Notes: generated by a model not told the origin, from the letters alone. Positions 21,741 through 31,567 are shown, counted from the stretch's first letter. The stretch: 64,000 bases of DNA from Candidatus Mycoplasma mahonii (GCF_030550815.1 NZ_CP114583.1:385818-449817); one strand, 5' to 3'. Program-made: numbers and translations.

Positions 21741-21842
21741 ATGCCAAATAGGAGAAAAAAATCATTTTTAGCTCATAGGAAGAGAAAAATCGCAAAAAGT
21801 GATATCACCAAACTTGAAAGAGGAGAAGTGACTAAGAAGTAG
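21741..21842 (+). CDS. 33-residue basic peptide
   Basis: The peptide starts PNRRKKSFLAHRKRKIAK and ends ERGEVTKK, with half of its residues charged and mostly Lys/Arg. A strong Shine-Dalgarno (AGGAAGGA) 7-8 bases upstream, an extended -10 (TGCTATACT, 21715-21723) and a terminator directly downstream show that it is a real transcription unit of its own. The composition suggests RNA or ribosome binding, but no family is recognised. Confidence 0.7.
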   Translation: MPNRRKKSFLAHRKRKIAKSDITKLERGEVTKK

Positions 21843-21869
21843 ATAATATCTTAGCTATTTTGTGAGTTT

Positions 21870-21898
21870 ATGAACTAATTTCAGTTAGTTCATTTTTT
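21870..21898 (+). terminator. Intrinsic terminator of the 33-residue peptide gene
   Basis: ATGAACTAA and TTAGTTCAT pair across a six-base loop and are followed by a T6 run, 27 bases after the stop. Confidence 0.8.
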
Positions 21899-21937
21899 AA
21901 TGAAGAAATAAAAAGAAAATAATTCTATAATTCATGC

Positions 21938-21943
21938 TAAAAT
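21938..21943 (+). promoter_or_regulatory. Extended -10 box, leaderless
   Basis: TGCTAAAAT (TGn plus -10) ends six bases before ATG 21950; no ribosome site is present. Confidence 0.55.
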
Positions 21944-21949
21944 TTATTC

Positions 21950-22426
21950 ATGTCAACAAAATATATACAAAAACGCAAAGACGGAAGATGAACAGTGTCT
22001 TCATCAAAAGCAGGTAAAGTATCAATATCGTTCAAAACAAAAAAAGAAGCAATCATGAAAGCTAGCTCTCATAATCTTACAACTCATCTAGGAATTATGA
22101 TAGATGGCAAGTGATTTATGAGTAGCGTTGCACCCAAGCAAAAGAAACCAAAAGCATCTACTTCTAAAAAACTAGCAACAAAAAAATCAGTAATAAAAAA
22201 ACCAATAATGAAGGCTGATAATGTTTCAACAAAAAAACGATTGATAGTTAAAAATCGTTCTACTGTATCAAAATCATCATCTAAATTAGAAACAAAAGAA
22301 AACAACGATCAACTAGTTTGTAAAAATGATTCAAAATGCAAACATAGAATTACTGCGTTCTTCATATCAATTATTTTTCTTCTTGTAATTATAGCCCTTG
22401 CATTTGTAATTGCTTACTTCAGATAA
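21950..22426 (+). CDS. DUF2188-like N-terminus with Lys/Ser linker and C-terminal membrane helix
   Basis: 158 residues. Residues 1-55 (KYIQKRKDGRWTVSSSKAGK, SFKTKKEAIMKA) resemble DUF2188 modules, which pair KDGxW with a TKxEAI helix. A Lys/Ser-rich linker with repeated KKSVIKKP-type stretches follows, then Cys-x-x-x-x-x-x-Cys (VCKNDSKCKH) and one transmembrane helix at the very C-terminus (about 136-157). A tail-anchored, nucleic-acid-binding-like protein is possible. Two TGA are Trp. Function unknown. Confidence 0.65.
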
Positions 22427-22445
22427 AACACATAATGTGTTTTTT
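22425..22445 (+). terminator. Intrinsic terminator upstream of lepA
   Basis: AAAACACA-TAA-TGTGTTTT followed by T; it overlaps the stop of the preceding gene. Confidence 0.75.
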
Positions 22446-22449
22446 AATG

Positions 22450-22455
22450 TAAAAT
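22450..22455 (+). promoter_or_regulatory. lepA: -10 box of lepA, leaderless
   Basis: TAAAAT, six nt, ATG 22462. There is no ribosome site between them. Confidence 0.5.
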
Positions 22456-22461
22456 ACAAAT

Positions 22462-24255
22462 ATGAAAAAATCTAACATACGTAATTTTGCAATAATTGCT
22501 CATATTGATCATGGGAAATCAACACTTGCTGATCGTATTTTAGAAATGACTAATACTGTGGAAAAAAGAGAATTAATTTCTCAATATCTTGATTCAATGG
22601 ATATCGAGCAAGAAAGAGGAATAACAATTAAGCTTAATGCTGTGCAAATAAAATATAAAGAATATTTATTTCACTTAATTGATACGCCAGGACACGTTGA
22701 TTTTACTTATGAGGTTTCAAGATCTTTGGCAGCATGCGAAGGTGCGCTATTACTGGTTGATGCTACACAAGGGATCGAAGCGCAAACTTTAGCAAATGTC
22801 TATCTAGCTATGGATAATAATCTAGAGATCATTCCAATTATTAATAAAATTGATTTACCATCAGCTGATGTTGAAAGAGTGAAACGTGAAATAGAAGAAG
22901 TAATTGGTATACCAGCTGATGATGCAATTGAAATATCAGCAAAAACAGGAAAGAATATTGATTTACTTTTAGAAAGAATTGTGAGAGATGTTCCTCCACC
23001 AAAGAATGCTGATGATAACAAACCTCTGAAAGCTTTGGTGTTTGATTCATATTTTGATGTTTACCGTGGCGTTGTTCTTCTTGTGAGAATTTTTAATGGC
23101 ACAATCAAACTGAGAGATAACTTTAAATTTATGTCCTCTAATAAGAGCTTTGATGTTGTTGAGCTAGGTATTAAAAGTCCTGATGAAATTAAAAAGGATC
23201 AATTAACTGCAGGTGAAGTGGGATGAATATCAGCATCTATTAGAGATGCAAAAGATATTGCGATAGGTGATACTATCACACTTGTTAATAATCCTACTTC
23301 TGAATCCTTACAAGGTTATAAAAAAATGAATCCCGTAGTTTTTACTGGTTTTTACCCTATCGATGGACGGGATTATCCTCAATTAAAAGAAGCATTAGAA
23401 AAAATATCATTATCAGATTCATCTATTGTATATGAGCAAGAAACCTCCAAAGCTCTTGGTCATGGATTTAGAGTTGGGTTTCTAGGTTTATTACATCTAG
23501 AGGTTATTCAGGAAAGAATCAATCGTGAATTTGATGTTTCAATTATCGCTACTTCGCCATCGGTTGAATTTAAAGTTCATTTAACTAATGGTAAAACAGA
23601 AATTCTTTCTAACCCTGCTGCATTTCCAAATCCTAACTATATTGAAACCATCGAGGAACCATTTATTAAAGCAGAAATATTAGTTCCAAATGAATATGTT
23701 GGAACCATCATGGAATTATGTCAAAACAAACGGGGAATTTATATCGACCTTGTTTATATGGACGATGTAAGGCGTAAATTAATTTATGAACTGCCATTAG
23801 TGGAAATTGTTTTTGATTTTTTTGACTCGTTAAAATCAATATCAAAAGGATATGCATCTTTTGATTATATTTATATTGGTCATAAAGAAACGAAATTGTC
23901 AAAAGTAGACATTTTGCTTAATGGTGAAAAAATTGATGCATTTTCATTTGTTGTTCATCGTGATCAAGCAGATTCAAGAGGCAGAGAAATTGCTAAAAGA
24001 ATTAAAGATATTATTCCTCGTCATAACTTTGAAATACCAGTTCAAGCAGTTATTGGCGGGAAAGTTATTGCTCGAGAAAATATTAAAGCTTATCGAAAGG
24101 ATGTTACTGCAAAACTTTACGGTGGTGATGTCACAAGGAGACAAAAACTTCTTAAAAAACAGAAGAAAGGGAAAATGAAGGCAAAGGCCTTTGGATCTGT
24201 GGAAGTTCCACAAGATGCTTTTATAAAAGTTCTTAAAGCTACTAATGAAAAGTAG
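22462..24255 (+). CDS. lepA: Elongation factor 4 (LepA), ribosome back-translocase
   Basis: 597 residues, standard for LepA. G1 [10 protein letters not shown]3 DTPGHVDF and G4 NKIDLPSAD of the GTPase are intact; the EF-G-like beta barrel, domain V and the LepA-specific C-terminal domain follow ([19 protein letters not shown] is the CTD hallmark). One TGA (23224-23226) is Trp. The protein binds stalled ribosomes under stress. Confidence 0.97.
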
Positions 24256-24418
24256 TTTTTTCTTTCTAATGACATTATGTCTAATTTAAGAGCATCAATA
24301 GTAGCGTTTTCAGTATTTTTCAAAGAAAGAAGAGAAACAATGAAATATGAGCAAAATAGTAATAAAGTAGTAAATAGTAATAAAATTGTATTTGATTAGT
24401 ATTAAATTAGTTTTATGA

Positions 24419-24424
24419 TATAAT
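24419..24424 (+). promoter_or_regulatory. Extended -10 box, leaderless
   Basis: TGATATAAT ends six bases before ATG 24431; no Shine-Dalgarno. Confidence 0.6.
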
Positions 24425-24430
24425 TAATAC

Positions 24431-25084
24431 ATGGAATTGAAACAATATACCGATGAAAAATATGTTCCACTTAATGACTTGAGTGCTTTTGGTGACTCTA
24501 TTGTTAATCAAATTATTGAATATAGAAGATCATTCACCGAGATGGTTCAGATCACAGATCTGGATTTTGTTAATATTGTTGAAACACCAAAGCTCGTTAA
24601 AAAAAGATATTCAGTCAATGTTGAATTAAAAGGTTCAGTTGACATTGAAGCAAAAGATAATGATTTTATTTTAAGTATTTCCATTAATCTTGTTCTTGGT
24701 AAAGAAGTAAAAGGCATATCGGTGTCTGAGAGAAGTGATATATTTAAAAAATATAAAGAAAATGGGAATGATTTAACAATTGTTACAAATTATTTAATTA
24801 ATCATGTTGATAAACTTATCTATAAAACATCAAAAAACGAATTAGATAAATTACTACCATCAATTACGAAAAAGGATAAAAAATTTATTGAAAAATATTA
24901 TGATTCTAATTTGAATTATGCAATTGAAGATTATCAAGATATAAATAAATCATCATATGAAACAGCAAGACAAGGGCTAGAACGGTTAACGAATTTAAAA
25001 CTCTATATTAAAACAAAAGTTGCTAAGAAATTTATTTATAAACCATCAATAAAATTAAATAAAATAATGAAAGGAGGAAACTAA
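24431..25084 (+). CDS. Hypothetical protein with C-terminal winged-helix-like segment
   Basis: 217 residues, soluble, not recognised. The N-terminal half alternates strands (KKRYSVNVELKGSVDIEAK, DFILSISINLVLGKEV), while residues 165-217 read SSYETARQGLERLTNLKLY and KVAKKFIYKPS, the pattern of the winged helix at the C-terminus of Fic-related proteins and of other plasmid or regulatory proteins. No Fic motif (HPFxxGNG) is present. Its stop shares one base with the next start (TAATG), so the two are cotranslated; SD AAAGGAGG for the partner lies in its 3' end. Confidence 0.6.
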   Translation: MELKQYTDEKYVPLNDLSAFGDSIVNQIIEYRRSFTEMVQITDLDFVNIVETPKLVKKRYSVNVELKGSVDIEAKDNDFILSISINLVLGKEVKGISVSERSDIFKKYKENGNDLTIVTNYLINHVDKLIYKTSKNELDKLLPSITKKDKKFIEKYYDSNLNYAIEDYQDINKSSYETARQGLERLTNLKLYIKTKVAKKFIYKPSIKLNKIMKGGN

Positions 25085-25902
25085 TGGATATTAAACCTTT
25101 ATATGATACAAACACAATTAAATTTGTTAATCCCGCTGTCACTTCGGCTACAAAGCTATCACAAAAAGTTGCAGTTGATCCTGACAATGTAATTCCAAAT
25201 GGTATATACAAAGTTATTAGATGGGAAAACATTAGACAAAAAGTTACACTCTCATTATTTTCTATATTATCAATTGCTTCCATAATTTTTATTGTTTTAT
25301 ACATGACTGTCCTTAACTCGTCCATTTTATCCATTATTATCCCTTCTTGTATTTTGGTTCTTTCATTTTATAAAATATTTATTACAATTAGCGAGATAAA
25401 TTATCTTACAAAATCATTAATAAGATATAAAGAAGATTTAAAAATTGGCCTCTCAGATGCACCACCATTTATTGCAAAGTTATACAAAAGCATCATTAAG
25501 AAGCAGGCTAATCATAATTGAATTACATTTGTGATTGTTTTTTATGGTGGTATTACGACATTATTGTTATGATGGCTAAAAGATGTCTCATTTTGAATAT
25601 TTAATTTTAAAGAGTGGATTAGAATGTGATTTTCCAACCCCGACTTAATGACTATTATATTTTCTATTGCATTATTAAGTGTGATGTTAATACAAATAGT
25701 TTTAACGATTCAAAGAAAGAAAAAGTTATTAGAAATAGATCTTTATTTTGGAAATAAAATAATGCCAGAATCAGATTCAATCGCTATTAAGCAAGATATC
25801 AATAAATGTAATCGCAGATTGTTTGTTATATCGATAATGATCTTTATGATAATTCCGGTTATTGCATGATTTACCTTCAAATTCATCAAGAGAAAAAGAT
25901 AA
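25084..25902 (+). CDS. Polytopic membrane protein, possibly MSC_0882 family
   Basis: 272 residues with four transmembrane helices in two pairs (about 57-78, 82-100 and 145-165, 195-215, with a further one near 245-265). Between them is a cytoplasmic part with SLIRYKEDLKIGLSDAPP and KLYKSIIKKQ. Size and arrangement fit a Mollicute-specific membrane family that databases call MSC_0882; this is recollection rather than a proven match. At least six TGA are Trp. Coupled to the upstream winged-helix-like protein by a one-base overlap. Confidence 0.55.
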
Positions 25903-25915
25903 ATATTTAGTTGTT

Positions 25916-25944
25916 AATAAAAATATGCTTTGCATATTTTTATT
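25916..25944. terminator. Bidirectional terminator between convergent genes
   Basis: A 13-bp perfect stem (AATAAAAATATGC and its complement) with a TTT loop; T-rich on both strands. Serves the membrane-protein gene on the left and the alcohol dehydrogenase gene on the right. Confidence 0.85.
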
Positions 25945-25948
25945 AAAC

Positions 25949-27094
25949 TTAAATCATTGTTTTAATTAATTTTTTTAGTTCGTCATCTTGAAAATCAAAT
26001 ATTCCTCTGTAAGTGGTATGGTTAATAATTTTTTTCATATCATCCTCAGTTATTTGAGAGATGTCATCATATTTAGTGAATGTATTGGGTATGTTTCATC
26101 CATCAATCATGACTCTTAACCCGGTCACGAAATCTTTGGCTGATTCTTTCTGAAATAATTCTTTGGCAAGGTGTGTTGCTCTTTTATGGAAATCAGGATT
26201 ATTATTGATTCCGTATTCGTAGTATCAATATGAAATGGTTCCTAAGCCAGCGCCGTGACTTATATCTCAAATAGCCGAAAACGCATGTTCTAGTTGGTGA
26301 ACAAATCAATCAGAACCTCTTTGTTTAAAGTTAATAACTTTATTTAGAGCAAATGATGAAGTTATCATTAATGACTCTCTTGCTTCAAAGTTCTTTGGAT
26401 CATTTAAGGCAATCGGTACATTTTTCATTAATGTTTTTAACATTCCGATAATCTGGTTATCAGAATAATCAAATGGTGTTGCGCCAAAGAATTGTTCTAG
26501 TAAGTGCGAAAATATATCAAATGAACCTGAAGCTGTTTGTCACGGACTAACAGTATAGGTATATGTTGGATCTTCAATTGCAAAGATTGGAGCTCTAGTA
26601 AAACCACCTTTTTTTTCTTCTGTCTTTGCATTTCTGACAACCGATCCATTATTGTTTTCACTAGCAGTTGCAGACAATGTTACTATTGCGCCCATTGGAA
26701 TTGGCTCATTTTTCATTTTCACTTTCTTCATAATAAAATCTCAAGATGATGTTCACTTATTTGTCATTTTCGTGGCAATGATTTTGGAGGCATCAGTTGT
26801 TGATCCGCCACCAATTGCTAAAATGAAATCAACACCATTATCTTTACCAAATTGTGCTGCTTTATCAATTGTGCTGTGTAACGGGTTTGGTTCAATTCCA
26901 CCAAATTCAATATATTCAATCCCAGCATCGTTTAGAAGTTCGATAGCTTTAGTCATTATTCCATTTCTTTTAACGCTACCACCACCATAAGTAATTAATA
27001 CTTTTTTGGCATTTGTATTTTTAATTAGTAATGGTAATTCTGTAATTGCCCCTTCCCCAAATACTATTTCCGTCTCAAATTTAATTCTATCCAT
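25949..27094 (-). CDS. Iron-containing alcohol dehydrogenase (butanol-dehydrogenase type)
   Basis: 381 residues, typical of group III ADH. N-terminal Rossmann-like domain with LITYGGGSVKRNG and the NAD(P)-binding IGGGSTTDASKIIA; metal ligands are provided by the C-terminal helical domain: Asp in ASGSFDIFSHLLEQ, His in WFVHQLEHAFSA and a second His in DISHGAGL. Reduces aldehydes or ketones with NAD(P)H. RBS AAGGAG precedes ATG 27094. At least nine TGA are Trp. The physiological substrate is open. Confidence 0.92.
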
Positions 27095-27214
27095 ATTTTA
27101 TCTCCTTGTAATTTCTACTAAAATTATATTAGAATAATCTGATAATCGAAATAAGAAATAATTTATTATTTTATTGTTTATAATAGTATTAATTAGAAAT
27201 AAGAAGGAGTTTAT

Positions 27215-27442
27215 ATGTCGCTAGCATTAGGGATTGGTTTAATAATTGGTATTTCTATTATTACATTATTAACCGGAGCAGCTTTAGGATTCTTTTTTAC
27301 AAAGAAAATGTTTGAAAAACAATTAAGGGAAAATCCACCCGTAAACGAGAAAATGATTAGGGCTATGTTTCTGCAAATGGGCAGAAAACCATCTGAGGCT
27401 CAAATTAAATCTGTTATGAGATCAATGAAGAATGCAAAATAA
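27215..27442 (+). CDS. UPF0154 (YneF-type) membrane protein
   Basis: 75 residues: one N-terminal transmembrane helix then FFFTKKMFEKQLRENPPVNEKMIRAMFLQMGRKPSEAQIK is the very conserved UPF0154 body (only part quoted as key positions: F-x-x-K-x-x-x-K-x-L, N-P-P, M-G-R-K-P-S-x-x-Q). Widely conserved in Firmicutes and Mollicutes, function unknown. SD AGAAGGAG lies six bases upstream. Confidence 0.92.
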   Translation: MSLALGIGLIIGISIITLLTGAALGFFFTKKMFEKQLRENPPVNEKMIRAMFLQMGRKPSEAQIKSVMRSMKNAK

Positions 27443-27462
27443 AATGGCAAAGCCATTTTTTT
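27441..27462 (+). terminator. Intrinsic terminator of UPF0154 gene
   Basis: AAAATGGC-AAA-GCCATTTT plus further T; it begins at the gene's stop codon. Confidence 0.85.
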
Positions 27463-27465
27463 GCT

Positions 27466-27471
27466 TATAAT
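27466..27471 (+). promoter_or_regulatory. -10 box of EamA-type gene, leaderless
   Basis: TATAAT, six nt, ATG 27478, placed directly after the terminator of the preceding gene. Confidence 0.6.
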
Positions 27472-27477
27472 AGTATC

Positions 27478-28518
27478 ATGCTATTAAAAAAGGATAAACT
27501 AACTGGTGTATTTTCAGCCACAGGTGTTGCCCTATGTCAAGGAATGGAAGGAATTTTGATTCAGGTTTTTATCTTTGTTTTTTCTAGTGCAGTACTAGCT
27601 AATAATGCTTTTGGTGGAGCTGTAATGGCCGGTAAGGAGTTAATTGGTCTTATCATTGCAATTGCTTTCATCGGGCCTTCGACATTAGTATCAACTATAA
27701 AAAAAATACGATCCAAAGAAGGTTTGTTCTATGTCCTTGCGGCAATTCTTGGAACAACAACAGGTAATATTTTTTTCACATTGTCTATTATTAATGCCGG
27801 TCCAACTTATGGTGTTATTTTAACTGCGCTGTATCCAATCATGTCGATCTTATTGTTAAAATTCTTTATTAGAAAAAAAGAACCATTGCTTGTTTGACTT
27901 GGTGTTTTTATCACGATCCTAGCTGGGTTACTATTTCTGACATTACCGGCATTCATTAATGGATCATCTTTTTCACTAATCACATTACTTGGAATGCTTT
28001 TTGGATTACTTGCTGCATTCTTTTGAGCTTTTGAAGGTGTGTTTTTAAAGCTAGGAATGAATATGAAAAATAGAGTCTTTGTCAAGAATGAAATTATTTT
28101 AACAAGAAATATTTTTACAACTTTAACTACATGAATTTTCATCATGCCCATCTTAATGATCTATGGCAACACCTTTTTGTATTTTGTTGAAATTTTAAGC
28201 ACTTGAGAAGCACTTTTAATTATTATTGCGGTTTCCATTAATGTTGTTTTATTAAGATATATGCACTTGGATGCAATCCAAAAAATCGGCCCCAAGATTA
28301 CATCAATCATTGATACTAATAACTTCTTAGTTCCAGCCATTGCTGCTGAGTTTCTGCAATACCTTCCAAATGGAATTGATGGGGGTTCTAATGGTTTTGA
28401 AACATTACCTTTATGATCATTTTTATTGTTAGTTCCCCTCCTAATTGGTGTACTCATAGTAATCTATTTTAATAATGATGCAAATAAAGCAGAAATTTTA
28501 GATAAAAAGATGGAATAA
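27478..28518 (+). CDS. EamA/DMT-family permease
   Basis: 346 residues, ten transmembrane helices in two EamA-like halves. The first half shows GNIFFTLSIINAGPTYGVILTA-type packing, where the G-P-x-x-x-x-x-(L/I)-x-A-L-x-P-I pattern (here ALYPIMSILLL) marks DMT exporters/importers; the second half repeats it less clearly. Substrate may be a metabolite or amino acid. Six TGA are Trp. Its 3' end contains the promoter of the 5S rRNA gene. Confidence 0.82.
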
Positions 28519-28522
28519 TGTG

Positions 28523-28528
28523 TATAAT
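28523..28528 (+). promoter_or_regulatory. Promoter -10 of the 5S rRNA gene
   Basis: TGTGTATAAT is found only five bases after the EamA stop and about five bases before the 5S sequence, so 5S has its own promoter. The -35 region would lie inside the coding sequence and is not clearly canonical. Confidence 0.6.
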
Positions 28529-28532
28529 TTAT

Positions 28533-28632
28533 TTGGTCATCATATCGCTGAGGTACACCTGATACCATGCCGAACTCAGTAGTTAAGTTCAGTGGAGCCG
28601 ACAATACCGTAAGGGAAGATAGGGAATGGCTT
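28533..28632 (+). rRNA. rrf: 5S ribosomal RNA, unlinked to 16S-23S
   Basis: Contains the universally conserved core CATGCCGAACTCAG and GTTAAG, loop B/A elements GAGGTACACCTGATACC and the AAGGGAAGATAGG 3' arm. The 5' GGTCAT pairs with the 3' ATGGCT as helix I. A T8 run follows immediately. Ends are estimated within a few bases. There is no 16S or 23S rRNA in the window, so this 5S gene is solitary, as in several Mollicutes. Confidence 0.92.
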
Positions 28633-28660
28633 TTTTTTAGCCCTTTTACAACAATAATTT

Positions 28661-28690
28661 AATAAAAAATTAGCATTGCTAATTTTTATT
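28661..28690. terminator. Bidirectional terminator between 5S rRNA and copA
   Basis: AAAAATTAGCA-TTGCTAATTTTT hairpin with A/T flanks; it overlaps the copA stop codon and can end both converging transcripts. Confidence 0.8.
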
Positions 28691-30643
28691 TAACCATCTG
28701 TTCCCTAAGACTTTATAAGCAAAGGCATTTGTTGCAACCAATACATCTGATGTGGCCATTAAGGAGGCTCCAACTCATGGTTGAACAAGCAATAAGAAGG
28801 CAACAGGAATAGTGATAACATTAAACATAAATGCATAAGTCAATGCCATTATTACTCAACGGTTGTTCATACTACTCAGTGCTCTTACTTTGTTAATCAT
28901 AGTGAAGTTGTTGTTAATGATTGATATATCTGATAGTGAATTTGTGATATCACTACCAGATGAAAAAGCAATTGATATGTCAGCTTGCTTAATGGCTATC
29001 GAGTCATTAAAACCATCGCCAATGAAAGCTACTTTTTCTTTTTCTTGTAATGTTCTAATTATAGTTGCTTTTTGATCCGGCTTAATTTCATAGTGGATTT
29101 CATTAATTCCAATTTTGTGACCAATGGTGAGAGCAACTTCTTTTTGATCTCCTGTGATCATAATGGTTCATATTCCTTTTGATTTTAATTGCTTGATCAC
29201 ATCCTTGACTCCGGGTTTAATCACGTTTTCTAATTCAAAGATTAGTTCCGGTTTATTATCAATATATAAAGCAATATTAGTTGTTTCTTTGTTGCCCTTT
29301 AAATATCTTTTTATGGCAACTTTATGCCCATTTCACATACCTTTAACACCATCAATGTTGGTTGAAGTAATTTTTGTCACTTTTTCCATTTTACCTTCTA
29401 GTTCTAAAATAGTAGCTGCAATAGGATGTTTCACATTTTGTTCAAGAGTTTTTGCTAAACCAATATATTTTTTGTTACCTGTCATCTTTTTAATATTGAA
29501 TTTTTCAGAAGTAATAGTCCCTGTTTTATCAAAAGCATAAATTTTTACTCTGGCTAATTCTTCTAATGCAATAGGATTATTAATTAGAATACCATTTTTA
29601 GCAGCAAGTGTTGAAGATACTGCATAGACTAATGGTGTAGCTATTCCTAAAGCACATGGACAGGCAATTGCAATAACTGTCACCGCTGCTGAAATTGATA
29701 AAATAAAGTTAGAATCATTTTTCACTCATGGCAAATTAATACCCACTGTATAAGAAGTTGCTAATCAAACGATTAAAGTTGTAAGTGAGATAAGTAACAC
29801 AACAGGAACAAATCACTTAAGTATTTTATCAGCTATTTTTTGTAATTTTGGTTTAGCCATTGAGACGTTTTCAATACTTTCAATAATAGTAGAAATGGTT
29901 GATTCATTGTAATTCTTCGTCACTTTAACTAAAACATCATCACCGAGATTATAGGATCCAGAAATAACAAATTGATTTTTTGACAATCTAATATTTTTGG
30001 ATTCGCCTGTGATATTGGAATAATCAAAACTTGCATTGGATTGGACTAGTCCATCAAGTCCCACTATTTCTCCTTTTCTAACAATAATCAAATCCCCAAT
30101 TTTTAAGTTTTCAGCTTTATCTTGATATTCTTGATTATTTCTGAAGATGGTGACACTGGGATTTTTCATGTTTTCTAATTCTTCATATGCTTTCAAGGAA
30201 CTCTGTTTGACGCTACTTTCCACTTTGTGTCCAATATTTGTGACCACAATTAAAACTGCTGGCCCTTCTCACATGGTCGTATATGAAAACATCGGTGAAT
30301 CATAATGAAAAAATGACATACCAATTGAGAAAATAAATAATATATGCGATGCTAAACCAATTAAGGTATCCATATCATAAATTCCTTTAAAAGCTTTTTG
30401 ATAAATCTTTAAATATCTCCGACCTTCTCAAAAAATAAGATATGAAGTTAGAGGGAATCAAATTCCATAGTGCCAAGTTCAGCTGATGGGGCCAGATGGT
30501 TGAACAAGATTAAGGATAATAAAATAAAGAAACGGAATAAGCAATAATATACTTCTAATTCAGAATCATCTGGACTTGCTTTTGTCTTCATAATGATACT
30601 GGTGACCTTTTGTTTTATCACGGTTATGATTTTCTTGCTTCAT
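28679..30643 (-). CDS. copA: Copper-translocating P-type ATPase
   Basis: 654 residues, P1B-ATPase. Actuator TGES (212-215), metal-translocating CPC in IACPCALGIATP (328-330), phosphorylation DKTGT (372-376), HP in VKHPIAAT (406-407) and hinge GDGFNDS are all present. No N-terminal CxxC metal domain; instead a His/Lys-rich head (ENHNRDKTKGHQYHYED), which is nearer to CopB-type pumps. The metal domain is supplied by the separate CopZ encoded upstream. Start ATG 30643 follows AAGGGA and overlaps copZ by 20 nt. Ten or more TGA are Trp. Exports Cu(I) from the cytosol. Confidence 0.93.
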
Positions 30644-30827
30644 AGCCAATTCCCTTAATAGCTTTGATGATATCTCCATGTGTTATTTTGTTTTCATCAT
30701 ATTTAATTTTTGTAATTTTTAAAACTGGATTGGAAATTGATTCACAACCAATTTTATTAAGTGTTTTATCAATATTAATAGCACATGCTGCACAATGCAT
30801 ATTAACCTTTAGTTTAGATATTGTCAT
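30624..30827 (-). CDS. copZ: Copper chaperone, HMA domain
   Basis: 67 residues, a single heavy-metal-associated domain. The metal site is MHCAACAI (Cys-x-x-Cys) near residue 11; the rest follows the beta-alpha-beta-beta-alpha-beta pattern (ITKIKYDENKITHGDIIKAI). It would pass Cu(I) to the P-type ATPase and to the regulator. SD AAAGGA stands before ATG 30827. Overlaps the genes on both sides. Confidence 0.93.
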   Translation of the reverse strand: MTISKLKVNMHCAACAINIDKTLNKIGCESISNPVLKITKIKYDENKITHGDIIKAIKGIGYEARKS

Positions 30828-31146
30828 GTTTTGTTCCTTTCAATGAACAGTTACACACAAAGTGTTTATTTTCACGAGCTAAAATTTGTGGCTCCACAAT
30901 ATCTTGTCACTCAGATTTCCATTTTGTGTTAATGTAGTAGTATCTTTCTTTAAGTACTTGTTTATATTTTAGTATGCCAAGTTTTAAAAGCATCCCAATG
31001 TGCTTTGAAAGGTTAGATTGTGATATGCCTAACTTATCAACCATATATGTTAAGTTATGATCTTGACAACTACAATCTCAAAAGTGGGCTATCAGCTTAC
31101 TTTTATTTTCACTTGATAATAATTTATTGATTTCGTATATAGTCAT
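30814..31146 (-). CDS. ArsR-family metal-responsive repressor
   Basis: 110 residues, winged HTH. The recognition helix region reads DKLGISQSNLSKHIGMLLKLGIL, as in ArsR/SmtB. Two Cys-x-Cys pairs (FWDCSCQDHN near residues 24-30 and FVCNCS near 100) are candidate metal ligands. Gene order regulator-copZ-copA suggests copper control, although CopY or CsoR is the usual repressor in Firmicutes. SD AAAGGA precedes ATG 31146. Two TGA are Trp. Confidence 0.88.
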
Positions 31147-31159
31147 ATGATTATCCTTT

Positions 31160-31183
31160 CATATGAATAATAACATATATATG
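31160..31183. promoter_or_regulatory. Candidate ArsR operator
   Basis: Inverted repeat ATATG-N8-CATAT (31161-31178) with further TATATG on the right, directly upstream of the repressor gene. ArsR/SmtB operators usually contain ATATGAA-type half sites. Autoregulation of the copper operon is inferred. Confidence 0.45.
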
Positions 31184-31273
31184 GTAAATTTATTTTTATT
31201 TATGGCACATATATTTATTCTTTAAATTTCTTATCAATGCTTATAGTACCACGAAGGAGAATTAAAAATATAG

Positions 31274-31336
31274 CAAAAGCATTAACCCCCTCTTGCGTTA
31301 ACTTTATAAGTTTCTTGGTAGTGTTTGGAACTTACC
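31274..31336 (-). repeat. 63-bp element repeated in inverse orientation at 61507-61569
   Basis: Its reverse complement matches 61507-61569 at 60 of 63 positions. Here it borders a truncated gene copy that begins at about 31337, as if a mobile element had cut it. In the other copy it lies within transposase-like remnants. Confidence 0.85.
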
Positions 31337-31559
31337 TTTAATTGTTGGTTTAATTATTGCGGTTATTGAAAGAGATAAATGCATCTCAATAAAAAAGAAA
31401 TGAAATAAATAAAATTTTAAAAAATACAAAAGAAGAAAAAATAAATATGAATTTAGAAAAAAGAAAAAACAACATTTACAAAATGCATTGCATGATGAAA
31501 TTATAACTGCAGCTGAATTTGAAAAAAACTTAAACAATTTGAGACAGAATACAATAAGT
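31337..31559 (+). pseudogene. 5'-truncated paralogue of the SHOCT protein at 32568
   Basis: LIVGLIIAVIERDK and, in another frame, KKQHLQNALHDEIITAAEFEKNL match GIVGLVISIVERNK and KKQSLQNALSNGIITATEFEKKL of the intact protein. The front part is missing and at least one frameshift separates the two pieces. The break point coincides with the 63-bp repeat. Confidence 0.75.
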
Positions 31560-31567
31560 AAAAAGAA

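Noticed and set aside
26537-26990. Plus-strand ORFs within the alcohol dehydrogenase gene
   Set aside because: Antisense to metal-binding and cofactor motifs of a clear family member.
31304-31537. 77-residue minus-strand ORF rich in Phe and Leu
   Set aside because: Antisense of the SHOCT paralogue fragment plus the 63-bp repeat; no start signals.
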